Assembly: GCA_930367215.1 (NCBI GenBank)
Contig: OV884059.1
Location: 28,482,945-28,546,944, forward strand
DNA: 64,000 bases
Origin: Pollenia angustigena
Lineage: Eukaryota > Arthropoda > Insecta > Diptera > Polleniidae
Reading direction: 5' to 3'
The notes beneath the pieces are model-generated. The model was given only the letters and a program-made list of their open reading frames with translations, did not search any database and was not told the DNA's origin. Position 1 is the stretch's first letter; each line of letters starts with the position of its first letter. Positions 24,062-34,002 of the stretch are shown one piece after another. Made by a program: the position numbers and the translations under genes.

Positions 24062-24188
24062 CAGCCCTATTATGAATAAAAATTCCCCGGGAGTTTTCTC
24101 CCTTCTCCCATTTTTCCTATGTTAATTCAATTGTAAAAATGGGAAAAGGGAAAAAACTCCCGGGGAATTTGTATTCATAATTGGGCTG
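24062..24188. repeat. 127-bp near-perfect palindrome (MITE-like hairpin)
   Basis: CAGCCCTATTATGAATA...ATTCCCCGGGAGTTTT on the left is matched inverted on the right. Arms of about 54 bases with four or five mismatches surround a spacer of roughly 20 bases. No clear target duplication was found. It may be a short hAT-type MITE (CAG ends) or a hairpin-forming repeat. Confidence 0.7.
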
Positions 24189-24189
24189 A

Positions 24190-24970
24190 AAATGTGTCCT
24201 AAATTATTAATATTTCAATAAGAGGAGTAAAATATTCTTTTTTTTATTCACTAGGCCACTAAATCCGAACTCAGATATCTACCATCATTTTCCAAGTCGG
24301 AGTTTTCCAGTCCTGTTTTGACAAATGTTCTTTTTTAATGAATCAATCACTTGTGTTCAGGGTTTAAAAAACTGCAGCCGGAACCAAAATCTGTCGAACA
24401 AAAAACGAAAATTTGTATACAACTTTTCTCTTTTAGAGTTGGAATGACAGTGACTGTTAACATTTAATGAAACAGAAGTAAAACCACCGTTTTTTTTTTT
24501 AAACGCTGCTTGTGTTAAGTAGAGCTCCCCCGTAACCGTTTTTTCTTGCATTAAGTTAATGCAAACTTTTAATCGATTTTATGAAACATTAACTAGGGCT
24601 AATAAAACATTCTTCATTAATCCAATGAAAAGTTACATAGGTTGAATTTTAATGTACTTTTCCATTGGATTAATGTCAAAATCTATTTGATCTGTGAAAA
24701 AAAGTCGCACTGGTTCCTCTAAACACAGAAAAAAATATCTAAAGAAAATTTTTAACAACACAGTTTGTTAAAAATAAAATTTTAGGTAAATAAACTTTTT
24801 ATTTGATTTAATAAAAAAATTTTTTAAAACTACACTTTGCAATATTGCACTCAATAAAACATATTTAATAATTAAATATTTTTTCATATTCGATAAAAAA
24901 AAATATTTGAATCAAAGTAAATACAGTATTTTTACTCTTTTCCATTTGTAATTCTCATTCGCTTTACAGA
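24190..24970. other. Gene-free stretch, one CACAGAAAAAA end
   Basis: A CACAGAAAAAAATATC sequence at 24725 looks like one end of the TA-flanked elements found elsewhere, but no matching right end was seen. No supported gene. Confidence 0.4.
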
Positions 24971-26381
24971 CGTTGTCCTGTCAAAATTAGGAAAAATGTT
25001 TGCGTTCTATTTTTAAAATCCATTAAAAAGATACGAACATTTGAAAGAAAAATTAGTTAAATAGATTGAGCTGTTTTCTGATTTTATTTAAATCGAAAAA
25101 AGTGGGCGTTAAAGTGGGCGTAAGCGTTTCTTTATTTCCGTAAAAACCTAAAGTGGACTATGGCAATCTTTTTAAAGAAAAAATCGTTTATGCGCTTAAT
25201 AGAAAAAGTGGGCGTAAAAGTAGGCGTGGTAAATTTTTCTTTCGATGAAAACTTAAAATGGATTAATACGAACATTTGAAAGAAAAATGTGTCAAATCGA
25301 TGGAACCGTTTTCTGATTTTAGGTAATTCGAAAAAAGTGGGCGTAAAAGTGGGTCGGGCAAAATTTTCTTTTCGTATAAATCTAAAGAAAAAATCGTCCA
25401 AATTATATAGGTGTCATTGGTGGTGCAATATGAAAATTGGATTTTGCCACGCCCCTCCGCCCGCAGACCGAAAATCAAAAATCAGACTTAACAGTGTCTG
25501 AATATTCTGAAGATTCCCTGAAAATGTCAGCCGTTCTCAAGTTATGCGCTTAATAGAAAAAATGGGCGTAAAAGTAGGCGTGGTACATTTTTCTTTCGAT
25601 GAAAACGTAAAATGGATTCATACGAACATTTAAAAGAAAAATAAGTCAAATCGAAAGAAGTAGCGGGGCAAAATTTTCTATCCGTAAAACCTAAGTTGGA
25701 CCATGGCAATCATTTTAAAGCAAAAATCGTTCAAATCGGTCAAGCTGTTCTCAAATTATGCGCTTAATAGAAAAACTGGGCGTAAAAGTAGGCGTGGTAA
25801 ATTTTTCTTTCGATGAAAACTTACAATGGGTTAATACGAACATTTGAAAGAAAAATTTGTCAAATCGATGGAGCCGTTTTCTGATTTTAGGTAATTCGAA
25901 AAAAGTGGGCGTAAAAGTGGGTGGGCCAAAATTTTCTTTTCGTATAAATCTAAGTTGGACCATGGCGATAATTTTAAAGAAAAAATCGTCCAAATTATAT
26001 AGGTGTCATTGGTGGTGCAATATGAAAATTGGATTTTGCCATGCCCCTTCGCCCGCAGACCGAAAATCAAAAATCAGACTTAACAGTGTCACCCGCCTGA
26101 ATATTCTGAAGATTCCCTGAAAATGTCAGCCGTTCTCAAGTTATGCGCTTAATAGAAAAAATGGGCGTAAAAGTAGGCGTGGTACATTTTTCTTTCGATG
26201 AAAACGTAAAATGGATTCATACGAACATTTAAAAGAAAAATAAGTCAAATCGAAAGAAGTAGCGGGGCAAAATTTTCTTTCCGTAAAACCTAAGTTGGAC
26301 CATGGCATTCATTTTAAAGAAAAAATCGTTCAAATCGGTCAAGCTGTTCTCAAGTTATGCGCTTAACCCTTTCGACCCGGT

Positions 26382-26762
26382 CGGTACAATATATCCCAAA
26401 AAAGTTTAAAAACACCTCTTGGTAATATTTGATGAAGAATGTGAATGCAAATGTATTGTTTTCGTTATTTATGACATTCAACACATCATGTCGATGCTTG
26501 CTTGAAATTTTGAAGCTGCAGTTGCTTGTAATTAGTGAAGAAGTGAACACGTGTTGGAAAATTTTGCAAAAAAGCATACGAATTACTACGAAAAAAGCAG
26601 TAAGTGTTAAATATTTTTTTCTTTCCCGTGTATTTATATAGTGTTTGTGCTATGTGTTTTCAATTCAAGTTTAGAAATTCACTAATTCGTGATATAACTA
26701 AGGTTTAGTGTTCTTGGGATTATATGTCCCAGTAGTATTTTTACTTGGGACTATATATCCCA
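26382..26762. promoter_or_regulatory. Left subterminal palindromes TGGGAYNATATRTCCCA
   Basis: Two 17-bp palindromes, TGGGATTATATGTCCCA (26715-26731) and TGGGACTATATATCCCA (26746-26762), plus a degenerate copy at 26382-26398 next to the end. The same motif appears twice in the right subterminal region. Repeated subterminal palindromes are candidate binding sites for the transposase cysteine-rich domain. Confidence 0.6.
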
Positions 26763-26827
26763 GGAGTATATAAACTGCATATAAGTTCAATAATGGTAAA
26801 TTTAAATTTCAATACCCAATAGGCATA

Positions 26828-28552
26828 ATGACCAGCAAGAGAGCTAGACTTACTGACGATGACATCGAAAATGTGCTCTACGATTCCTCAGGTGAGTCGG
26901 AGCCATTTGAAAATAGCGGGTCTGAATATATAGCGTCGGAGGACAACGATTCATCTACAACTGAAGAACAGTGTTTAGGCGATATGGAGTCCAGTTCTGA
27001 TGACGATATCGGTCCCGACGACGTGGAAGAAGATTGCCTAATTGCAGTGACACCTGCTACTGAGAATATATGGACGGTTGACGGCAGTTCCCAGCCACGA
27101 AAAGAATTGCCTCCAGAAAACAATCCGTCTGTGCTTTGCGATATAAATCGAGGCTCCAGTGAATTGGAAACTTTTTTGAAATTGTTTCCTCGGAGCCTGC
27201 TTATATGGATAAGCCAGTGCACAAACGAAAGAATCAATATCGTGAAGAAAACTCAAGGTGCATACAGAAAAAACACTCGATCTATTCATCCTACAGACCA
27301 GCACGAAGTTTTAGCAATGATGGGAATAATGCTTGTGACTTCCTACAATAGACTACCAAAAATGCCTATGTACTGGTCTAAGAGAAAGTCTGTTGGCAAT
27401 GCCTTGATAAGAGATAGCATGTCTCGCGATCGATACCTCTTACTGCACTCAAAACTTTATTGCAACTCTCCTGAAAAGCCAAACGGCTGTACAAAAAGCT
27501 ACTATATGGATGAAGTGGTCAGTTGCCTAAAACAAACTTTCGCTGCATGCCGGGAAGACAGCTCATTTCAAGCCTTGGATGAGTCAATGGTTAAGTTCAA
27601 AGGAAGATCGTCATTGAAGCAATACCTTCCAATGAAACCCATCAAACGTGGAATTAAAATATGGGAAAGATCTGACTCATCCTCTGGCTATGTATATGAC
27701 TTCAATATATATTGTGGAAAAGAATCGGAAAAAGGAATTGACAACTCGACCTTGGGCGAGAGAGTAGTCATATCGTTGACGAAAACTATCAAGCTTACCA
27801 ATGTAGCACTTTTCTTTGATAGATTTTTTTCCTCAGTGTACTTATTCAACACCCTACCATTCCCTGCTGTCGGTACTGTTATTTCCAATCGGAAGCAGCT
27901 TCCTTCACTTACACAGAAATTAAAAAGAGGAGAGAGTGTTTGCTATCAAAATCAATTTGGAAGCTCATGCGCGTTTTGGCAGGATACAAAACTTGTGACG
28001 GTAATGAGTAATTGTCATAGCGGAGAGATGGGATTGATCGAACGCAAACAGAAAAGCGGTGAAAAAATTAGCTTCAATTGCCCAAAATCCATAGTCGACT
28101 ACAACCAACATATGGGTGGGGTCGATTTGTCGGACCAAATGTCGCAACTTTACGACATAAACAGAAAGTCCACAAAGTGGTGGAAAAAGGTCTTTTACAA
28201 ACTTTTCCAAACTACCTGTGTCAACGCCTGGATAATATATAAAGAGACGCATCACTTGCCCAATCTCCCATATATTGATTTTGTTATTGCTTTGGCGGAG
28301 GATATGATAAAGTCTGGGCTAGAGAAAAGTAAGGTGCCTAAGAAGAAAAAATCTGGACGTCACTTGAAGATTCGAGGCATCAATTATGGTGTAGTTGGTG
28401 ATCATATGCCTATTGAAGGAAAAACGCGACGCCGATGCGTAAAATGTTCAAAAGATAAAAAAGGTGGAAAAAACGACAAACGCACTTTCTTTACATGCAA
28501 GACATGCGAAGTTCCACTATGTTTTAAGTGTTTTACACCATATCATATGTAA
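26828..28552 (+). CDS. piggyBac-like transposase (DDE/DDD recombinase)
   Basis: A single uninterrupted 574-residue frame, close to the usual length of about 590 for the family. The N-terminus is acidic (residues 10-70, rich in D/E/S). The RNase-H-like catalytic core shows three candidate acidic residues at family positions: D251 (ALDESMVKFKGR), D331 (LFFDRFFSS) and D433 (HMGGVDLSDQM). The C-terminus is a cysteine-rich domain, C537-x2-C540 ... C557-x2-C560-x4-C565-x2-C568-x4-H573, like the RING/PHD-like DNA-binding tail of piggyBac. A basic KVPKKKKSGRHLK stretch ahead of it may be the nuclear signal. The ATG at 26828 is the first in frame; an AATAAA follows the stop at 28568. The enzyme excises and inserts at TTAA. 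Domestication is unlikely because the element ends are retained. Confidence 0.93.
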   Translation: MTSKRARLTDDDIENVLYDSSGESEPFENSGSEYIASEDNDSSTTEEQCLGDMESSSDDDIGPDDVEEDCLIAVTPATENIWTVDGSSQPRKELPPENNPSVLCDINRGSSELETFLKLFPRSLLIWISQCTNERINIVKKTQGAYRKNTRSIHPTDQHEVLAMMGIMLVTSYNRLPKMPMYWSKRKSVGNALIRDSMSRDRYLLLHSKLYCNSPEKPNGCTKSYYMDEVVSCLKQTFAACREDSSFQALDESMVKFKGRSSLKQYLPMKPIKRGIKIWERSDSSSGYVYDFNIYCGKESEKGIDNSTLGERVVISLTKTIKLTNVALFFDRFFSSVYLFNTLPFPAVGTVISNRKQLPSLTQKLKRGESVCYQNQFGSSCAFWQDTKLVTVMSNCHSGEMGLIERKQKSGEKISFNCPKSIVDYNQHMGGVDLSDQMSQLYDINRKSTKWWKKVFYKLFQTTCVNAWIIYKETHHLPNLPYIDFVIALAEDMIKSGLEKSKVPKKKKSGRHLKIRGINYGVVGDHMPIEGKTRRRCVKCSKDKKGGKNDKRTFFTCKTCEVPLCFKCFTPYHM

Positions 28553-28619
28553 ATCTTTTTATAAATCAATAAAATTGATAAACTTTTTCTAGTGAGTTTT
28601 TTTTTAATATGTGCACTGC

Positions 28620-28676
28620 TGGGACATTATATCCCAAATTTTAATTTAAAAACACCGACTGGGATTATATATCCCA
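28620..28676. promoter_or_regulatory. Right subterminal palindromes TGGGAYNATATRTCCCA
   Basis: TGGGACATTATATCCCA (28620-28636) and TGGGATTATATATCCCA (28660-28676) mirror the left-end motifs of the piggyBac-like element. They lie between the stop codon and the right terminal repeat, outside the gene, so they are not coding constraints. Confidence 0.6.
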
Positions 28677-29249
28677 GCGCCCCCAGCGCCTCTGGTGACG
28701 AAATCTGAAATTCTGGCGTGGTAAAGTTATTAACTTTTTTCTATTCTTTAAGGTTTACCTAGTGCCAATTTTGCATTTCCAGCAATTTTTTGTCGGTTCG
28801 AAAGGGTTAATAAAAAAAGTGGGCGTAAAAGTAGGCGTGGTAAATTTTTCTTTCGATGAAAACTTACAATGGGTTAATACGAACATTTGAAAGAAAAATT
28901 TGTCAAATTGATGGAGCCGTTTTCTGATTTTAGGTAATTCTAAAAAAGTGGGCGTAAAAGTGGGTGGGCCAAAATTTTCTTTTCGTATAAATCTAAGTTG
29001 GACCATGGCGATAATTTTAAAGAAAAAATCGTCCAAATTATATAGGTGTCATTGGTGGTGCAATATGAAAATTGGATTTTGCCACGCCCCTTCGCCCGCA
29101 GACCGAAAGTCAAAAATCAGACTTAACAGTGTCACCCGCCTGAATATTCTGAAGATTCCCTGAAAATTTCAGCAAAATCGGCACCGCCGTTTTGGAGTCC
29201 ATACGTTACATACACACATCCTGTTTTATATATATAGATTTAGTTTTGC

Positions 29250-29938
29250 CAACGCCTTTGGAAAAAGGTTTCCTAATGATCTGGCCTAAGCAACCAGCGA
29301 AATGCGCATATCCCCCTATAATAATTGGGAACATCACATCATCATTAAAAAATTAAAAAATAAAGATTCGATAAACATTTTGTTTGATTTATTCAACATT
29401 TCCAAAAATGTATTTTAACAAATCACGAAAACATTTTGTCGAAAAGAATTATTTTGGGCAACAACTTTTTTCTGTGAAGAGAGTCTACTCAAAATTATTT
29501 AATTTTTTCTTTTTGCAAGAAATCGATGTACAGTGGTCATATTACAAGCACTGTAAAAATCTTAGATCAAAAATACAACTGTATCCCTTTTTGTAGAATA
29601 GTAGTACATATACAAAGAAAACATTTGTTCGGCTCTACTGAAAATTTATACATTTTAGAGGAACCAGTGCGATATGATATTAGTCAGAAATTTATCCTAC
29701 ATTTCAGATATTCTTAAAAAAAGATTTATTACCCCAAAACTAGAAATCCATTTAACATTTACATAACATTTACTAATGCCGTAGTTTGCATCGCAACTAA
29801 TAATTTTGAGAATTATTTGTACTATATGGGGCATATGGTCAATAAGAGCCCAAACACGACAAAAATTCCTTTTTAAAATTACTAAATAGTCTGTAATTTT
29901 TAGTAATTTATTTAAATTTGCGGTCCTATTAAGGAAAT
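29250..29938. other. Gene-free AT-rich stretch
   Basis: No supported gene or repeat was recognised. The small open frames at 29384-29717 have no family resemblance. Confidence 0.5.
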
Positions 29939-29946
29939 ATAGTCAA

Positions 29947-31353
29947 TAGGGTTTTTTCCCGGGATTTCCCGTCCCGGGAATTCCCGTGAATTTCAATAAT
30001 TATAGTTCCCGCTTTCCCGGGATTTTTCATGCGGGATCCCGGGAAATAAAAAATTCCTCATAGTTTAAGAAAACAGCTATTTATACTTTGAAATTTAGTT
30101 TTATATTCTCTTTAAATAAGCATGTGTGGATGAGTTGTCGATTAGATCAATTACAAGAAGTGAGTACATATGTACGTAAATCAATGTCTCCTGATGCAAT
30201 AAATCTACTTAAAACAGAATAGGCAGTGCAACAGTTGATAATTAATAAATTTAGTGAAGTGAAAAGTTAATAAAGAACATTAATTCAAAATAAGATGCAG
30301 GTAGTAAAGTTTAATTGTCCATGGACAAGTCTTTAAAATAGCAGATACCTAAACATATAGCTCCTTTATTGTAACATAGTCATATCTACAAAAACAAATG
30401 AACTTGGCAAAATGCGATTAAAGTTTTCAAAATGTACCGATTTAAAGATATATTTTGCTATAACTTCGGTTCAGTTTGAGATAAAATACGAGAAGGCATG
30501 AAGGAACACTTTGCTTACATAACTTACAATTTTTGATTTTTTGAGATATGACTATGTTGCAATGAAGGAGCGATATGTTTATTAGGTAATAAACACAAAT
30601 TTTTTTCAATTTGTGTTGGTTTAAATACCCTTGAAGTGCGGAGAAACCGAAATAAAAAAAAATTTGGAAACTCGTGTAAGATACTACAACATACAATTTG
30701 AAAAACAGAAAAACAGACAGTCCTTAAGATTACAGATATACCTAATGAAATGAAAAGGTTTGTAAGAGGTTGATGCTATTTTTTGCATGAACCTTGACAT
30801 ACATTTGACTGATATAGACGTTGTTTATAAAAAAAATGCTTCTTATTGTGAATCAAAAGTCTCCTACAACGGTGCATTTTTAACTATTTATCCAACCTCG
30901 GTAAAAAAATGAACGAAATTTTTCGGAAACATGGTAATTAGTAAATAAAATAATCAATATACTTTTTGACGACTTACTAAGCGCTTTGAATGTGTCAGAA
31001 AGTTATTTCCTAAGCCGTTAAAAAATGTTAATATATTTATTTAAAATATTTTATCTATTTTATGAATTAACTTTTTGATCTCATATCTTGAGTACCTCAA
31101 TTTGTGTTTGTTTTTATTATTGTTTTATGAATTAAATTGTTATGTTTATCTTATGTTATGTTTATATAAAGCCGTAAGGTTATGATAATTCAAGTTCCTC
31201 TTTTAATCTTCATTTAATTTTGTAGTATTTAAGGATTTCTTTTATTTAATTTACTGTGTATTATTTATATGGAGCGGGATCCCGGGATCCCGGGAAATTC
31301 AAAAAAATTTCCCGCTTTCCCGGGAATCGAAAAACTCCGGGAAAAAAACTCTA
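29947..31353. mobile_element. hAT-like non-autonomous element with CCCGGG-rich ends
   Basis: The 8-bp repeat ATAGTCAA (29939-29946 and 31354-31361) flanks TAGGGTTTTTTCCCGGG and inverted TAGAGTTTTTTTCCCGG. Both ends carry many CCCGGGAA/TTCCCGGG words (29957-30045 and 31275-31340). No full transposase is present. A short plus-strand segment at about 30180-30220 reads KSMSPDAINLLKTE, which faintly recalls the C-terminal dimerisation region of hAT transposases, but this is weak. The element is 1407 bp. Confidence 0.75.
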
Positions 31354-31361
31354 ATAGTCAA

Positions 31362-32265
31362 TAATGAATTTAAGCTTAAATATATATTAGTTTATGTTTC
31401 ATATGCAAGAGCTATTTAAGTATCTTAACATTTTTTACCAATTAATATCACAGTTTCAAGGCCATGTAATTTCAACAAATACAAAACTAAGACCAATTTT
31501 TAAAATAAATATACAAAACGTAATCAATGCGTTTAATTGTAACTACGTATAACCCATAACAATTAACCCTGGGAAAGATTTTAAGACGAACACACTATTT
31601 TGTTACTATTTTCCAAAACGAAAGAACGACAGAAAAATAAACCAAAACAACGAAGAACATGTCGCATTTATTAAAAAAAAAAAAACTAAGCAATAACTGT
31701 GTATACAATTTAATAAAATAAAAAAAAATTCTAATTGTTATTCCACATTTGTTAAACTATTAAAATGATGAAAACATTATATTGCTTCCGCTCGTAGTTC
31801 AAATTTCTTCGTAAAAACAACACTTGCTTACACTCACCTACAAGTGAGTGCGTTTGTCTTGTCCGTATCTTTTAAATTCCATCTAGTAGGTGTAATAACC
31901 CAACATTTATGAGTGTTTTCTCCTGAAGATCATGAAAGATCTTGAAGCCATTTATCATCGAATTCATAAATGTTTTTTTTTTTTGGTGAATGTTTGTTGT
32001 TTTCAAGTTTTTGGGTAAATAAATGCGCGTGCCTAGAAATGATAATCGTAACACGTACTTAGTGTTTTTTGTTGTAATTGGAAGGTGTAGAAGAAGTTGT
32101 TGTTTTTTAATTCCAAGAAAATTTTTTGAAAAGAGGATGTATAAAATAAGTTTTTAAGACGGCCTTTAAAGTGTTTGATATATAACACATTTATTTGATT
32201 AAAGTTTTGACGTAATAAAAGAATTGTACAAACAAAATGAAACAGGGGATTAGAAAATACAGAGG
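31362..32265. other. Gene-free stretch
   Basis: No supported gene. The minus-strand open frames at 31872-32054 and 32033-32314 run into repeat sequence and match no known family. Confidence 0.45.
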
Positions 32266-32269
32266 GGTC

Positions 32270-33057
32270 ACCGCGTATTTCGTTTAAAAGAAAATAATTT
32301 ACGAGTGCAAACAATTTGTACTGTGTACTACACAGAAGAAATTCTCGCCAATTTTTATTTTAATTAAAACATTAATCAAACATAAAATCAGTTATTAAAA
32401 GTAATAAAAAATTTTATCAAGTGAATTTAACGTTTGCTCACAGAAAAAACGTTTTCCACCAATGAAAGCATTAATCAAAAAGATAATCAGTTTTAAATAA
32501 AAGTGTAATCAAATGAATTAAAAAAATCAGTTTTAATTAAAAGTGTAATCAAATGAATTAATTAAGTTAATAAAACGTTTAATCAAGTGAATTTAAGAAT
32601 TTGTTTACTGGTAAAAATTAATAGTATTAATTAAAAGTTTAATTCACTTAATTAAATTAATTAATTAACTTAATTAACTAAAACTGATTTAATTTTTGAT
32701 TAATGCTTTAATTGGTGAAATTTTTTTGTTTGTGTGCTTATGTATATCCAACAACATAACTGCAGAAAATATTGTTAATATCAACAAAGATTTAACTGAT
32801 ACCATTAATTTGTTTACTGGTGCAAATTAAATTCATTTTTTATTTAATATCACAAATTTTTTAATTGAAATCAATATTTTTTTCTGTGTACGATCTTCGT
32901 ACTGGTTCGTAGCAATGGAAAATTTATTGTTTAGAGAGTTGTTTTAATAAAGAATAAGCAACTTCCGTTTATTCGAAACAAATTGTACGAAAATCGTAGT
33001 ACACAGTACAAATTGTTCGAACCCGTAAATTATTTCTAAAGAATCGAAATACGCGGT
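32270..33057. mobile_element. ACCGCGTATTTCG palindromic element, copy 1, interrupted
   Basis: ACCGCGTATTTCG at 32270 and CGAAATACGCGGT at 33045-33057 are inverted ends. Further inside, TTTGTACTGTGTA and TACACAGTACAAA also pair. A compact uninterrupted copy is at 40036-40328. This copy is split by a TA-flanked element at 32331-32888. A run of 13 C lies just outside the right end (33063-33075). Confidence 0.6.
32331..32888. mobile_element. CACAGAA...TTCTGTG TIR element with AATTAAAACTG motifs (TA duplication)
   Basis: The element is inserted in the ACCGCGTATTTCG element: TA at 32329-32330 and 32889-32890, matching the uninterrupted 'gtgtattacgattttcg' at 40103. The interior is built of ATTAATCAA, GTTTTAATTAAAA, CAAGTGAATTAA and similar words in both orientations. 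A related partial copy lies at 33165-33345, ending TTTTTTCGGTGTA. Non-coding. Confidence 0.65.
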
Positions 33058-33164
33058 AGTAGCCCCCCCCCCCCCTAAATTTAAGATTCTAAAATGATTT
33101 CTTAAAGCCTTTTAATAAATAACCGCTAAATGTATTTTAAGTAAAATTTTAATAACTACTAATC

Positions 33165-33345
33165 AGAAAACATTCTTCAAAGTTTTTCACCAATTAAAGC
33201 ATTAATAAAAAATAAAATCAGTTTTAATTAAAAATTTAATCAAGTGAATTAAACATTTAATTGATTCTATTAATTCGTTTACTGGTGCAAATTTAATTAA
33301 TATCAAAAACATTTTTAATTGAAATCAATTTTTATTTTTTTCGGT
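33165..33345. repeat. Partial copy of the AATTAAAACTG-motif element
   Basis: 'Caccaattaaagcattaat', 'cagttttaattaaaa' and 'tcgtttactggtgcaaattt' are all shared with 32331-32888 in the same order. Its right edge abuts the candidate exon described next. Confidence 0.6.
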
Positions 33346-33369
33346 GTAAAAAATAAAACCAGTTTATTT

Positions 33370-33512
33370 AAAATTCCAGCTTCTGGTTTAGACTCAACTT
33401 TTTTTAATTTCTCCAATAACTCTTTTACATGTTCGTGTATTGCCCAACTTAAACATCTCCCTGGCCATACAAATTGCCTTAATTCAACTCGTATGTCATC
33501 CATTATGCATGT
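33370..33512 (-). CDS. Candidate host-gene exon, unidentified
   Basis: On the minus strand a good splice acceptor (pyrimidine tract TTCTCTTTTTTGTTTG then TAATCAG) ends at 33513. It is followed by ATAATGG, a strong start context (A at -3, G at +4), with the ATG at 33501-33503. The frame reads MDDIRVELRQFVWPGRCLSW then AIHEHVKELLEKLKKVESKPEAG. This has balanced composition, an amphipathic Lys/Leu/Glu helix and no low-complexity bias, unlike other small frames here. After about 48 codons it runs into repeat sequence. I do not recognise the protein. It could be a first coding exon, a truncated gene or chance. Confidence 0.35.
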
Positions 33513-33595
33513 CTGATTACAAACAAAAAAGAGAAGCTTTTTATGTTAAAATAAATATAAATAAAAGATTGAGGAATAAGACATTAAAGTGTTTT

Positions 33596-33671
33596 TCAAG
33601 TTTCACACTTTTCAGCTAAGAATTCCTTTAATCTTTGAGTGCGGTTTTCTTCAAACGAAATCACAACAAGT
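33596..33671 (-). other. Second exon-like segment upstream on the same strand
   Basis: After an acceptor-like TTACACCTTAG (33672-33682) the minus strand reads LVVISFEENRTQRLKEFLAEKCET then a stop. GTGTGA or GTGAAA at about 33603-33608 could be a donor, giving an intron of about 95 bases to the next segment. Neither donor keeps the frame of 33370-33512, so the two are not shown to be joined. This may be a coincidence. Confidence 0.2.
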
Positions 33672-34002
33672 CTAAGGTGTAAGTGGATAAAAAGATGACT
33701 CTTATTTTAATTTTTTTTATACAATACTGAGGAAGTTTTTTATGATTTTTTTTTTTTTGTTAGACTGTGTTTTTTATTATAAACAATTTGTAGATGATAC
33801 TTTCTTTTTGCACATGATGATATGCACTTAGGAAATTGAGCAATAACATAATGCCTCATACAGGACATATTCACCTTAGTAGTCTTATTAATATTATAGC
33901 ACACATTTAGTTGTTGAACATAAAGACAGAACTTTAAAGGTATTTCATATAAGTTTTGTTAAAAACTTAAAAAAAAACATCGCGAGAAAAAAATTAAAAA
34001 AA

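Larger units (their letters stand above)
26367..28806 (+). mobile_element. piggyBac-like transposon, apparently complete (2440 bp)
   Basis: TTAA is present on both sides (26363-26366 and 28807-28810). Ends CCCTTTCGACCCG and inverted CCCTTTCGAACCG are imperfect terminal repeats. Precise TTAA insertion is the hallmark of the piggyBac superfamily. The flanking repeat restores exactly to the uninterrupted sequence when the element and one TTAA are removed. It contains one full transposase gene and palindromic subterminal motifs on both sides. Nothing visible is broken, so it may be active or recently active. Confidence 0.92.
24975..29240 (+). repeat. GTGGGCG tandem repeat element, copy 2, interrupted by piggyBac
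   Basis: Same family and same ends as 17172-18495. About 570-600-bp higher-order units start near 25202 and 25776, with a third interrupted at 26363; the third resumes at 28807. Each holds GTGGGCGTAAAAGTAGGCG blocks and an 'attggtggtgcaatatgaaaattgga' block. 'Caagttatgcgcttaatagaaaaa' is continuous at about 25540 and 26140 but is split at its TTAA by the piggyBac-like element in the third unit. Confidence 0.85.

Noticed and set aside
25132..26120. Several overlapping open frames on both strands
   Set aside because: They are reading-frame by-products of the GTGGGCG tandem units. The same frames recur at 28755-29163 because the DNA repeats.
31872..32314. Minus-strand open frames that read somewhat protein-like
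   Set aside because: No splice or start context, no recognisable family, and they run into the palindromic element at 32270.
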